The notes beneath the pieces were generated by a model. That model made no database searches and was not told the DNA's origin. It worked only from the letters and a program-made list of their open reading frames with translations. From an uncultured Bacteroidota bacterium (lineage in GTDB: Bacteria > Bacteroidota > Bacteroidia > Chitinophagales > Chitinophagaceae), in NCBI GenBank assembly GCA_903927975.1, contig CAIYPC010000717.1, positions 1 to 56,200 of the forward strand: 56,200 nt of DNA. The letters are read 5' to 3'. How positions within the stretch are numbered: position 1 is the first letter of the stretch; every line of letters starts with the position of its first letter. Below are positions 1 through 8,565 of the stretch, in pieces. The position numbers were made by a program, and so were the translations under genes.

Positions 1-3000
1 TGTTGTTTGTAAGCGGCGTAAAAAGAATTGAAACAAAAAGTATTCAGGGACTCACTTTAATGAAGCTTACTTTTTATCCGGGCACGAATATGGCGCAGGC
101 TGCAGCGGAAGTTTCTACATTCAGCAATAGGGCACAGGCTGGTTTTCCGCCAGGCACAAATCCGCCTTTTATTATCCGTTTCGATGCTTCCACATTGCCG
201 GTTGGTCAGTTGATTTTAAGCAGCCCCACTCGCAGCAATAACGAATTGCAGGATTTGGCGAATGTATATGTTCGCGCAAGTTTCACTGCTGTTCCCGGTC
301 TTGTTTCCTCTGCGCCATTTGGCGGCAATGCACGAACGATTGTTATTAAAGCAAATCCTGATCTGCTTCGCCAGCATAATCTCTCGCCTGATCAATTGGT
401 AACAGCATTGCGCATCAACAATCAGGCAACACCTGCAGGAACAGTGCGCATCGGCGATAAAAATTTCTTTACACCTGCTAACACAAATATTAAAACCGTA
501 AAAGATTTTGAGAACATTCCATTGTACACTGGCGGTGTTCAAAATTTATATTTGAAAGATGTGGCAACTGTTGAAGATGGCGCAGATATCACAACAGGTT
601 TTGTGTTGGTAGATGGAAAACGTTCTGTGTATATGCCCATCACAAAATCTGCATCAGCATCAACATGGGAAGTGGTACAAAATCTTAAAAAAGCACTTCC
701 TCGTTTTCAGGCTTTGTTGCCAGAAGATGTGAAGCTTACTTTTGAATTTGATCAATCTGTTTATGTAATTAACGCTGTAAAAAGTTTGTTGAGCGAAGGT
801 GCAATCGGAGCTATTCTTACGGGCTTGATGGTATTATTATTTTTGGGTGATGCACGCGGCGCATTGATCGTTATCATCACCATTCCAACATGTATTATTT
901 CTGGTGTATTATTTCTTACACTGTTCAATCAAACAATCAACATTATGACATTGAGTGGGCTTGCGCTCGCTATTGGAATATTGGTTGATGAAAGCACGGT
1001 GACGATTGAAAATATACATCAGCACATGGACATGGGCAAGCCCAAAGCGCTTGCCATTTGGGATGCGTGTAAAGAAATTGCATTTTCAAAATTGCTGATC
1101 CTCTTTTGTATCCTTGCTGTGTTTGCGCCAGCATTTACCATGGGCGGCATTCCCGGTTCATTGTTTTTGCCGCTTGCGTTAGCGATTGGATTTTCCATGA
1201 TCACTTCTTATTTAATGGCACAAACACTTGTGCCGGTTTTAGCAAACTGGATGATGAAAGAACATCACCCGATTAATAAAGCAAAAAAAGGATTCAAGAA
1301 ATTTTTTAATAAAGGAAAAACGGATGATGATATTGCTTTCATAGAATCTGGCATACCAAAAGAGTCGGAGAAAGACACATGGCAGCAGCGTGATTTATTG
1401 TTGGCTCAACAAGCAGATAAGAAGAAAAAAATTAAAGGCTTTGAAAAATTCAGGTTGTTGTATGCGCGTCAAATGAATAAAGTAATCCCGTATCGCAAGC
1501 CGATTGTGATAGCTTATATTATTGGCTCATTGGCGATTGCTTTTTTCTTATTGAATATGATTGGGAGAGATGTTTTGCCCAAATCAAATAGCGGACAATT
1601 TCAGATTCGCTTGCGCGATGAAGATGGAACGCGCATTGAAAAAACGGAACAGGATGTTTTGAAAACATTATCAGTGTTAAATGATCTGGTAGGAAAAGAA
1701 AATGTATCCATCACTTCTGCAATGGTGGGCATGCACGGATCCACATTTTCTACCAACCCAATTTATCTTTTTATGGCTGGTCCGCAGGAAGCTGTGCTGC
1801 AAGTGGCATTGAAAGAAGATTATAAAACGAACATGGATGATCTGAAAGATAAGTTCAGGGCGAAAATGAAAGAAGCGCTGCCAAATGTTAAATTATCTTT
1901 CGAGCCAATTGAGCTTACTGATAAAATATTAAGTCAGGGATCACCCACGCCAATTGAAGTAAAAGTGATGGGAAAAAATAAAAAGCTGAATGAAGAATAT
2001 GCTTATAAAGTAATTGAAAAACTGAAACAGATTTCTTATCTCCGTGATGTGCAGCTTGGGCAGGCGATACATTATCCTGCGATTAAAGTAGATATCGACA
2101 GAATAAAAGCTGCGCAGTTAGGCGCAAACCTGAATGACATTTCACGATCCATGGTTGCAGCTACTTCTTCATCTCGCTTCACTGAAAAAAATATATGGCT
2201 CGATCAAAAAGTTGGTTTAGGATATAATGTGCAAGTTGAAGTTCCTGAAAACGAAATGACGAGCGTGCAGGATGTGAATGAAATATCCGTCAGCCCTGAT
2301 CATGCAAGACCTGTGCTTGGCGATGTTGCAACCATTAGCACCGATAGTATTTATGGCGAAGATGATAATATCGGAGTTATTCCAGTTTTGTCTGTTACTG
2401 CTAATCTATACAAAAAAGATTTGGGCAGCGCATCAGTTGATGTAGATAAAGCAATTAAATCAATCGGTGATTTACCTCGTGGATTAACCATTCAAACAAA
2501 AGGGCTCACAGAAGTTTTAACAGATACATTAGACAGCCTGCAATCAGGTTTGCTTGTTGCGATTGTTGTAATATTTTTAATGCTTGCAGCAAATTTTCAA
2601 TCATTCAAAGTGTCGTTGGTAGTGCTTTGTACCGTGCCTGCGGTATTGGTTGGTTCGCTCGGATTATTATTGATCACAGGCTCCACGCTCAACCTGCAAT
2701 CATATATGGGAATTATTATGTCGGTCGGTGTTTCTATTTCCAACTCAGTATTATTGGTAACAAATGCCGAAGAATTAAGAATGAAAAATGGGAATGCATT
2801 GTTAGCAGCAAGACAAGCATCTGCTGTTCGTATCCGCCCAATCATTATGACCAGTGTTGCAATGGTGGTGGGTATGATTCCAATGGCATCTGGTCTTGGT
2901 GAAGCAGGCGATCAATCTGCACCGTTAGGGCGTGCTGTTATTGGAGGATTAATTGCATCAACATTTGCAGCATTATTAATTTTGCCAATGGTATTTGCAT

Positions 3001-3119
3001 GGGTGCAAGGAAAAGCGAGCACACAATCTGTATCACTAGATCCGGAAGATAAAGAGAGCATTCATTACATCGCTTCATTGTATGATGATGAAAAAAAAGA
3101 ATCGCCCGCAGGCAATTAA
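1..3119 (+). CDS. RND efflux transporter permease subunit (5' end outside window)
   Basis: Inner-membrane proton-driven pump of the RND superfamily (AcrB/HAE-1-like), expected to work with a periplasmic adaptor and an outer-membrane channel. The frame is open from the first base, so the N-terminus (first transmembrane helix and start of the porter domain) lies upstream; about 1038 residues are visible. Porter-domain sequence leads into a block of hydrophobic helices holding the family signature GILVDESTVTIENI, a charged cytoplasmic linker, then a second porter half and a second helix block. The usual Asp-Asp of the proton relay reads Asp-Glu here. The adaptor gene follows after 55 bp, giving permease-then-adaptor order, and no TolC-type gene is seen in the window. 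The substrate cannot be told from sequence. Confidence 0.93.
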   Translation, partial: LFVSGVKRIETKSIQGLTLMKLTFYPGTNMAQAAAEVSTFSNRAQAGFPPGTNPPFIIRFDASTLPVGQLILSSPTRSNNELQDLANVYVRASFTAVPGLVSSAPFGGNARTIVIKANPDLLRQHNLSPDQLVTALRINNQATPAGTVRIGDKNFFTPANTNIKTVKDFENIPLYTGGVQNLYLKDVATVEDGADITTGFVLVDGKRSVYMPITKSASASTWEVVQNLKKALPRFQALLPEDVKLTFEFDQSVYVINAVKSLLSEGAIGAILTGLMVLLFLGDARGALIVIITIPTCIISGVLFLTLFNQTINIMTLSGLALAIGILVDESTVTIENIHQHMDMGKPKALAIWDACKEIAFSKLLILFCILAVFAPAFTMGGIPGSLFLPLALAIGFSMITSYLMAQTLVPVLANWMMKEHHPINKAKKGFKKFFNKGKTDDDIAFIESGIPKESEKDTWQQRDLLLAQQADKKKKIKGFEKFRLLYARQMNKVIPYRKPIVIAYIIGSLAIAFFLLNMIGRDVLPKSNSGQFQIRLRDEDGTRIEKTEQDVLKTLSVLNDLVGKENVSITSAMVGMHGSTFSTNPIYLFMAGPQEAVLQVALKEDYKTNMDDLKDKFRAKMKEALPNVKLSFEPIELTDKILSQGSPTPIEVKVMGKNKKLNEEYAYKVIEKLKQISYLRDVQLGQAIHYPAIKVDIDRIKAAQLGANLNDISRSMVAATSSSRFTEKNIWLDQKVGLGYNVQVEVPENEMTSVQDVNEISVSPDHARPVLGDVATISTDSIYGEDDNIGVIPVLSVTANLYKKDLGSASVDVDKAIKSIGDLPRGLTIQTKGLTEVLTDTLDSLQSGLLVAIVVIFLMLAANFQSFKVSLVVLCTVPAVLVGSLGLLLITGSTLNLQSYMGIIMSVGVSISNSVLLVTNAEELRMKNGNALLAARQASAVRIRPIIMTSVAMVVGMIPMASGLGEAGDQSAPLGRAVIGGLIASTFAALLILPMVFAWVQGKASTQSVSLDPEDKESIHYIASLYDDEKKESPAGN

Positions 3120-3174
3120 AATAGAAAGTGAAACGAATATATTTCGCAGTCTTAAAAATATTAAATAATAAAAG

Positions 3175-4335
3175 ATGAAGTTTTTATTGAACAGTGTAGT
3201 TAAAATATTTCTTTTCAAATTCAATGCAATGATGAGTTTGATTGTATTGATTTTATTTACAATGAACATGCAAAGTTGTGGATCTTCGAGTGCTAAAGAA
3301 GAAGCCGTAGAAAAAAAGAAAGCACCAACTGAGGCACCAGCGCTTGAAACATTCAATTTGCAAAGTGGGCAATTGAATTCTTCATTTCAGGTTCCCGGAG
3401 AATTGATCAGCTATCAGCAAGTAGATCTATATGCGAAAGTGAGCAGCTTCATCAAAAAATTATATGCCGATGTTGGCACTGAAGTAAAAACAGGTCAGTT
3501 GCTTGCAGTAATGGAAGCACCTGAAATAAATTCTCAATTATCAGCAGCAGAATCAAAATTGAAATCACAGGAAGCAGTTTACATTGGCAGCAAAGCTACT
3601 TACGACAGATTATTAGAAACAAGCAAAACACCGGGAACAATCTCGCCCAACGATTTGGATATTGCGCTGGCAAAACAGAAATCAGATTACGCACAATTAG
3701 AAGCAGAAAAAGCTGCTTATCGCGAAATTACTGATACAAAAAATTATCTGGAAATACGTGCGCCTTTCAATGGCGTAATAAGCGCACGCAATGTAAGTGC
3801 AGGTGCTTATGTGGGTCCGGCTGGCAAAGGTTCTGATCTTCCCATTTTCACTTTGCAGGAACAAAAAAAATTACGTTTGGTAATAAGTGTGCCTGAAGCT
3901 TATGCCAGTTATCTCAATAAAAAAAATCAGGTATCCTTCACCGTTAAAGGTTTGCCCAATGAAACTTTCAAAGCAAATGTATCGAGGCTTGCCGGGGCAC
4001 TGGATTTAAAGCTCCGTTCGCAGCGCACAGAAATGGATGTAGAGAATAATAATAAAAAATTGCTTCCGGGAATGATTGCAGAAGTTTCTGTTCCGTTGGA
4101 TGGAGCTGCAAATACATTTATCGTTCCAAAATCTGCAGTGGTAAATTCAACCATAAAACCATTTGTAATAAAAGTGGTGAACAACAAAGCACAATGGGTA
4201 AATGTGCAGATTGGAAGAACTTCTGATAATAAAGAAGAAATTTTTGGAAACCTTTCTCTTAATGATGTATTAATAAGAACTGCAACGGAAGAAATAAGAG
4301 ATGGCGCGGATGTGAAAACTGTTTTGAAAAATTAG
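3175..4335 (+). CDS. RND efflux periplasmic adaptor (membrane fusion protein), lipoprotein
   Basis: Periplasmic adaptor linking the upstream RND permease to an outer-membrane channel. The N-terminus has a hydrophobic segment ending in MQSC, so Cys35 is the likely lipidated residue; Met19 or Met20 are possible alternative starts. A biotinyl-lipoyl-like half motif (residues about 75-105), an alpha-helical hairpin (about 115-175), the second lipoyl half around APFNGVISARNV, and a beta-barrel/membrane-proximal domain follow in the usual order. At 386 residues it is a normal length. It lies 55 bp behind the permease, probably in one operon. A word repeat begins just after the stop codon. Confidence 0.92.
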   Translation: MKFLLNSVVKIFLFKFNAMMSLIVLILFTMNMQSCGSSSAKEEAVEKKKAPTEAPALETFNLQSGQLNSSFQVPGELISYQQVDLYAKVSSFIKKLYADVGTEVKTGQLLAVMEAPEINSQLSAAESKLKSQEAVYIGSKATYDRLLETSKTPGTISPNDLDIALAKQKSDYAQLEAEKAAYREITDTKNYLEIRAPFNGVISARNVSAGAYVGPAGKGSDLPIFTLQEQKKLRLVISVPEAYASYLNKKNQVSFTVKGLPNETFKANVSRLAGALDLKLRSQRTEMDVENNNKKLLPGMIAEVSVPLDGAANTFIVPKSAVVNSTIKPFVIKVVNNKAQWVNVQIGRTSDNKEEIFGNLSLNDVLIRTATEEIRDGADVKTVLKN

Positions 4336-4337
4336 TG

Positions 4338-4479
4338 TTTCACGCTGAGGCGCAGGGCTCACAGAGAAAGCGTATAATAAAAAGATTTCATCGAATGTTT
4401 ATTCTTGTATTTCTTGTTCCTTGATTCTTATTCCCTATCCCTTGTATTTTTTCTGCGTCCTCTGCGCCTCTGCGTGAAA
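4338..4479. repeat. Intergenic word repeat with inverted ends (CGCAGAGGCGCAG type)
   Basis: The arm TTTCACGCTGAGGCGCAG (4338-4355) and its reverse complement at 4462-4479 match in 17 of 18 positions. The roughly 105-nt middle is made of TTCTTGT / CCTTGAT / CCCTTG words, which recur at 8407-8457 and, reversed, near 28436. The element starts two bases after the adaptor stop codon and ends 26 bases before kynA. The arm word occurs again at 33378-33407. It may fold as a long hairpin in RNA. Confidence 0.75.
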
Positions 4480-4505
4480 AATATTACTTTGCAGAAACTT
4501 TCTTC

Positions 4506-5558
4506 ATGCCATCCGAAGTTCATTACAACGATTACCTGCAACTGGATAAAATCCTTCACGCGCAATTTCCCGAAAGCGAAAAATTGCAACAACCTGCACA
4601 TGATGAAATGTTGTTCATCATCATTCATCAAGCTTATGAACTTTGGTTCAAACAATTGTTGTTTGAAGTGGATTCCGTTTGCGAAATAATGAAGAAGCCT
4701 TCGGTGAATGATAATTCGCCTGAGTTGCAAACTGTTGTTCATCGACTATCAAGATGTGTAACGATTTTGAAATTGCTTGTTCATCAGATTGATGTGATGG
4801 AAACGATGAACCCGATGGATTTTTTAGATTTTCGTGATATGCTGCGACCCGCATCTGGTTTTCAAAGCTGGCAGTTTAAAACAATGGAAGCGAGATTGGG
4901 ATTGAAATATCAGCATCGCTTCGGTCAACAATATTATGTGTCACAATTAAGAAAAGAAGAAATTGATATTGTGAAAAATGCGGAGCAGGAAATTTCTTTA
5001 TTGCAATTGGTGAACAATTGGCTTGAACGAATGCCCTTTTTTAATGAAGAAAAAAATTGGAAAAATTTTTATCATCCCATCTATGAAAAAAACCTGCATC
5101 CATTCTGGAGTGAATACAGAAAATGCTATGAAGAAAGTTTAGCAGAAGCGGAAAAAACCAATCTGAATTTTTTCGATAACACTTTCTTTAAATCCGACCA
5201 TCAACCATCCATCAACGACCAACCTTCTCTTTCCTACAGCGCAAATCGTTCCGCACTATTCATCATGCTTTATCGCGGATATCCGGTTCTGCAATTGCCC
5301 TATCAGTTATTAAACCAATTGCTGGAGATTGATGAACAACTGAGCACTTGGCGCTATCGCCACATGAGCATGGTTCATCGCACCATCGGCACTCGCATTG
5401 GAACTGGCGGAAGCACGGGGAAAAATTATCTGCAATCTGCGCTCAACAAACATTATATCTTCAAAGAAATTGCGCAGCTTACGAGCTTTTTAATTGAAAG
5501 AAAAAAGCTACCTCAACTTAGTAACGAAATGGAAAGAAGATTGGGTTTTATTCAATAG
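4506..5558 (+). CDS. kynA: Tryptophan 2,3-dioxygenase
   Basis: Haem-dependent cytoplasmic enzyme that opens the indole ring of L-tryptophan to N-formylkynurenine, first step of the kynurenine pathway. Family hallmarks are HDEMLFIIIHQAYELWFKQ (residues 32-50, with the active-site His41), the GFQSWQFK segment, and near the C-terminus WRYRH (haem-ligand His) followed by the GTGGSTG substrate loop. At 350 residues it is slightly long for bacterial enzymes. Residues about 228-240 (SDHQPSINDQPSL) are encoded by a dispersed repeat shared with the amidohydrolase gene at 41848-43077 and fall in the loop before the conserved ALFIMLYRG helix. No other kynurenine-pathway gene is in the window. Confidence 0.93.
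   Translation: MPSEVHYNDYLQLDKILHAQFPESEKLQQPAHDEMLFIIIHQAYELWFKQLLFEVDSVCEIMKKPSVNDNSPELQTVVHRLSRCVTILKLLVHQIDVMETMNPMDFLDFRDMLRPASGFQSWQFKTMEARLGLKYQHRFGQQYYVSQLRKEEIDIVKNAEQEISLLQLVNNWLERMPFFNEEKNWKNFYHPIYEKNLHPFWSEYRKCYEESLAEAEKTNLNFFDNTFFKSDHQPSINDQPSLSYSANRSALFIMLYRGYPVLQLPYQLLNQLLEIDEQLSTWRYRHMSMVHRTIGTRIGTGGSTGKNYLQSALNKHYIFKEIAQLTSFLIERKKLPQLSNEMERRLGFIQ
5189..5226 (-). repeat. Word repeat (GGTCGATGG type) inside kynA
   Basis: Read on the minus strand, these 38 bases match 42192-42229 (inside the amidohydrolase gene) at 31 of 38 positions and resemble 54994-55025. The copy is in frame and translated, but in a different codon phase from the amidohydrolase copy. Confidence 0.75.
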
Positions 5559-5657
5559 GAATATCTTTTTAAACTTTTCGTGATGATAAACGTTTTTAAG
5601 TAAGGAGTTTTCTTTGATAAAAATTCATTCCAAAAGAATGATAATAAGCAATACAAT

Positions 5658-5695
5658 AAGCAGATTGCCGTTGTTATGGCGTTCACCTGCTTTTT
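5658..5695 (+). terminator. Possible intrinsic terminator after kynA
   Basis: AAGCAG (5658-5663) pairs with CTGCTT (5687-5692), with an inner GCC/GGC pairing, and is followed by a short T run. The stem is interrupted, so the call is modest. Confidence 0.4.
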
Positions 5696-5748
5696 GATGT
5701 TTATAGAATTAGCAGAATAAAAAATACTATTCCGCCAGAAAGGCTTAA

Positions 5749-5780
5749 TTTGTTAATTCCGATTATTTACTTCAATTTTG
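5749..5780 (+). promoter_or_regulatory. Candidate Bacteroidota promoter for mreB
   Basis: TTTG at 5749-5752, a 20-nt spacer, then CAATTTTG at 5773-5780, close to the Bacteroidota consensus TTTG-N19-TAnnTTTG. It lies 32 bases before the mreB start and would drive the mreB-rodA cluster. Confidence 0.45.
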
Positions 5781-5812
5781 CAGGCATTACTTAAAATCTG
5801 ACTTTCCACAAA

Positions 5813-6838
5813 ATGGGCTTATTCAACTTCCTTACACAAGAAATCGCAATGGACCTTGGCACTGCGAACACTCTCATCATACACGACGACGAAATAGTGG
5901 TGAACGAACCGAGCATTGTTGCTCTTGACCGAAACAATCCAAAAACGGTGCTGGCTGTGGGCAAGCGTGCATTAATGATGCATGAAAAAACCCATGAGAG
6001 CATTCGCACGGTAAGACCCTTGAAAGATGGTGTGATAGCGGATTTCAACGCAGCTGAGCTGATGATCAGAGAGATGATAAAAATGATTTATCCAAAGAAG
6101 CCGCTTTTTCCCCCAAGCTGGAGAATGATGATATGTATTCCTTCAAGTATTACTGAGGTTGAAAAACGTGCGGTTCGTGATAGTGCCGAACAAGCAGGCG
6201 CAAAAGAAGTTTATCTGATTCATGAGCCGATGGCTGCTGCTCTTGGTATTGGTATCGATGTGGAAGAACCTGTTGGTAATATGATCATTGATATTGGCGG
6301 CGGAACAACCGGAATCACGGTAATTGCGCTGGCAGGTATTGTTTGCGATCAATCCATCAGAATTGCTGGTGATGAATTTACTGCTGATATTATGGAAGCT
6401 TTGCGCCGTTATCATAGTTTATTGATTGGTGAGCGCACGGCTGAACAAATCAAAATTCAGGTTGGCGCAGCGATGAAGGATTTAGAAAATCCGCCAGATG
6501 ATTTTCCGGTAAATGGTCGCGACCTTGTTACTGGCATTCCAAAACAAATTATGGTGAGCTGTCAGGAAATTGCTGAAGCCTTGGATAAAAGCATTTTCAA
6601 AATTGAAGAAGCAATATTGAAAGCTTTGGAAACAACACCTCCTGAATTGGCTGGAGATATTTATCGTCGCGGCTTGTATCTCACTGGCGGCGGGGCTTTG
6701 CTAAGAGGTCTTGATAAAAGATTGAGCCAGAAAATTAAATTGCCTGTGCATATTTCTGATGATCCTTTAAAGAGCGTGGTTCACGGCACAGGAATTTCTT
6801 TAAAAAATTATGACAGGTATCCGTTTGTAATGCGTTGA
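5813..6838 (+). CDS. mreB: Rod shape-determining protein MreB
   Basis: Actin-like ATPase that forms membrane-bound filaments and guides lateral cell-wall synthesis. The 341-residue protein has the phosphate-1 motif DLGTANT (residues 14-20), the phosphate-2 motif DIGGGTTG, the adenosine motif GGALLRGLD, and a hydrophobic N-terminus (MGLFNFLTQEIA) that may act as a membrane anchor. Length and motif order are normal. It opens the mreB-mreC-mreD-PBP2-rodA cluster; a repeat element of about 70 bp separates it from mreC. Confidence 0.97.
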   Translation: MGLFNFLTQEIAMDLGTANTLIIHDDEIVVNEPSIVALDRNNPKTVLAVGKRALMMHEKTHESIRTVRPLKDGVIADFNAAELMIREMIKMIYPKKPLFPPSWRMMICIPSSITEVEKRAVRDSAEQAGAKEVYLIHEPMAAALGIGIDVEEPVGNMIIDIGGGTTGITVIALAGIVCDQSIRIAGDEFTADIMEALRRYHSLLIGERTAEQIKIQVGAAMKDLENPPDDFPVNGRDLVTGIPKQIMVSCQEIAEALDKSIFKIEEAILKALETTPPELAGDIYRRGLYLTGGGALLRGLDKRLSQKIKLPVHISDDPLKSVVHGTGISLKNYDRYPFVMR

Positions 6839-6847
6839 TAAATCTTT

Positions 6848-6918
6848 AAAAACTAAAAACTAAGAACTAAATTCTAAAACCAGAACCTTGATTTTGCATT
6901 TTTAGTATTTAGTGTTTA
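6848..6918. repeat. Word repeat (ACTAA type) between mreB and mreC
   Basis: The left part repeats AAAACTAA-like words; the right part (6899-6918) is the same word reversed (TTTTTAGTATTTAGTG), so the two can pair imperfectly. The element lies within the cell-shape operon and covers the area of an upstream alternative mreC start. Confidence 0.55.
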
Positions 6919-6938
6919 CTATTTATAAATTTCTGCTA

Positions 6939-7793
6939 GTGCGTAATGTTTTCCTCTTCATCAGAAGGTATTTTAATTTTCTCTTCTTCCTGGTGTTGCA
7001 GATAGTTTCTCTTTCTTTTCTTTTTCAGTATAATAAATTTCATCAGGCGGCATTTTCAAATGTTGCGGGTGAGATAACTGGAAGGTTCAACGAAAAATAT
7101 AATGGCGTAGAATATTATTTTCGACTTAAAGGCACGAACGATGCGCTCGTTAAAGAAAATGAAAGGCTGAATCAATTGCTGAAAGAAAATTATGAAGCAC
7201 CGGGTCAATTGAACAAGTTGATGACAGATACTTTGATGATTGACTCGCTCAAAAAAATCCAGAAATATATTTACAGAGAAGCAAAAGTGGTGGGGAGCTC
7301 AGTTTCTTCACAAACAAATTATCTCACTATCCATCGCGGTTCTTCACAACAAATAAGACCGAACATGGGCGTTATCAGTCCGCTTGGGATTGTTGGAACT
7401 GTTGTTAGCACCAGTCCGAATTTTGCTGTGGTGATGAGTATGCTTCATCGCCAATATACCGTTGTGGTGAAATTGAAAAATGGCGGCGAACGCGGAAAAG
7501 TAGAATGGGATGGTACAAATCCATCATTCGTTACTTTAAAAGACATTCCTAAAAGCGCCAAGATGAATAAAGGTGATAGCATTGTTACCAGCGAAACATC
7601 TTCTCTGTTCCCACCAGGCATTTTGGTTGGAACCGTGAACGAAATTGTGGAAGACAAGAGCAGCAATTTTTATGTCGTTAAGCTAAAAACTGCCACCAAC
7701 TTTTTTAATGTGCAATATGTTTATGTAATTGATAATACTCAATTCGACGAGCAAAAAAGATTGGAAGATTCAACCCGTAAAAAAATTCAATGA
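6939..7793 (+). CDS. mreC: Rod shape-determining protein MreC
   Basis: Bitopic scaffold of the elongasome that links MreB and MreD to the periplasmic wall synthases. I place the start at the GTG at 6939 (VRNVFLFIRRYFNF), typical for the family and giving about 284 residues; an upstream GTG at 6912 would add nine residues encoded by repeat sequence. One N-terminal transmembrane helix is followed by a coiled coil (residues about 65-95) and the double beta-barrel MreC domain with GVISPLGIVGTVV and FPPGILVGTV. Its stop overlaps the mreD start by four bases. Confidence 0.93.
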   Translation: MRNVFLFIRRYFNFLFFLVLQIVSLSFLFQYNKFHQAAFSNVAGEITGRFNEKYNGVEYYFRLKGTNDALVKENERLNQLLKENYEAPGQLNKLMTDTLMIDSLKKIQKYIYREAKVVGSSVSSQTNYLTIHRGSSQQIRPNMGVISPLGIVGTVVSTSPNFAVVMSMLHRQYTVVVKLKNGGERGKVEWDGTNPSFVTLKDIPKSAKMNKGDSIVTSETSSLFPPGILVGTVNEIVEDKSSNFYVVKLKTATNFFNVQYVYVIDNTQFDEQKRLEDSTRKKIQ

Positions 7794-8323
7794 GTGAACT
7801 GTTAAAAAATATTTTTCGTTTTGCCTTGTTCATATTCGTGCAAGTGTTCGTGCTTTTTAAAGTGTCGCCATTGCATCATTTCATTGTCCCTTACTTGTAT
7901 TTTTTATTTATACTTTGGTTGCCATTTAATCTGCCAAGATTTTGGTTGACATTTATTGGGTTTATATATGGGCTGACACTCGATTATTTTACAAACACGC
8001 CCGGTTTGCATGCTGCAGCATGCACGCTTATCGCGTATGTTCGTCCGTTTATTATCAACCTGATGATTTCGCAGGAAGGAACCGATAAAAACTACGCTTC
8101 ACCTTCTATAACCAGCATGGGTTTTGCTCCTTATGCAACCTACGCGCTAGTGTTAACCCTTCTTCATCACTCGTTTCTTGTGTTTTTAGAATGGATGAGC
8201 TTCGGCACATTCTTTTTCTTTATTGGAAAAGTGATTGGCACAACAGCCATCAGCTTGTTATTAATCCTTCTAACAGAATTATTATTTTTCAGGAAAGAAC
8301 AATTCAGGACAAACACGGTTTAG
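7790..8323 (+). CDS. mreD: Rod shape-determining protein MreD
   Basis: Polytopic inner-membrane partner of MreC and PBP2/RodA. The 177 residues are nearly all hydrophobic, with about five to six predicted helices and the family-like stretch FWLTFIGFIYGLTLDYFTNT near residues 44-65. ATGA overlap with mreC indicates translational coupling. Sequence conservation in this family is low, so identity rests on membrane pattern plus position between mreC and PBP2. Confidence 0.9.
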   Translation: MSELLKNIFRFALFIFVQVFVLFKVSPLHHFIVPYLYFLFILWLPFNLPRFWLTFIGFIYGLTLDYFTNTPGLHAAACTLIAYVRPFIINLMISQEGTDKNYASPSITSMGFAPYATYALVLTLLHHSFLVFLEWMSFGTFFFFIGKVIGTTAISLLLILLTELLFFRKEQFRTNTV

Positions 8324-8337
8324 AGTTTCTGGATGCT

Positions 8338-8454
8338 GGATTCGAGATACGAGACTTTGGAGGCGAGATGTTTCAGAAGAATAACAGCAGGTCAAACTGT
8401 TCATTGATTCTTGCTCTTTGTATTTTTTGCTTGTTCCTTGTATCTTGATTCTTG
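8338..8454. repeat. Word repeat (TATCTTGATTC type) between mreD and PBP2
   Basis: GGATTCGAGATACGAGAC (8338-8355) is partly complementary to CCTTGTATCTTGATTC (from 8437): 12 of 15 core positions pair. The right half uses the same CTTGTTCCTTG words as the element at 4338-4479. It starts 15 bases after the mreD stop, inside an operon. The rest of the 242-base gap before PBP2 shows no gene. Confidence 0.55.
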
Positions 8455-8565
8455 TCTCTTTTTTCAGTTAAAAAATCTTTTTAGTTTTACTATGCATCAT
8501 ACTTCCACCGTTATATCTTTACTCTTTCTTTCTTAATAAAAGTTGTTGTAAATCGTTAGCCCTTC

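Noticed and set aside
4405..4742. Open frames overlapping the region before kynA on both strands
   Set aside because: They are made of repeat words and the kynA 5' end read in other frames.
8191..8448. Frame overlapping the end of mreD and the following repeat
   Set aside because: It shares mreD bases in another frame and continues into word-repeat DNA; no protein-like features.
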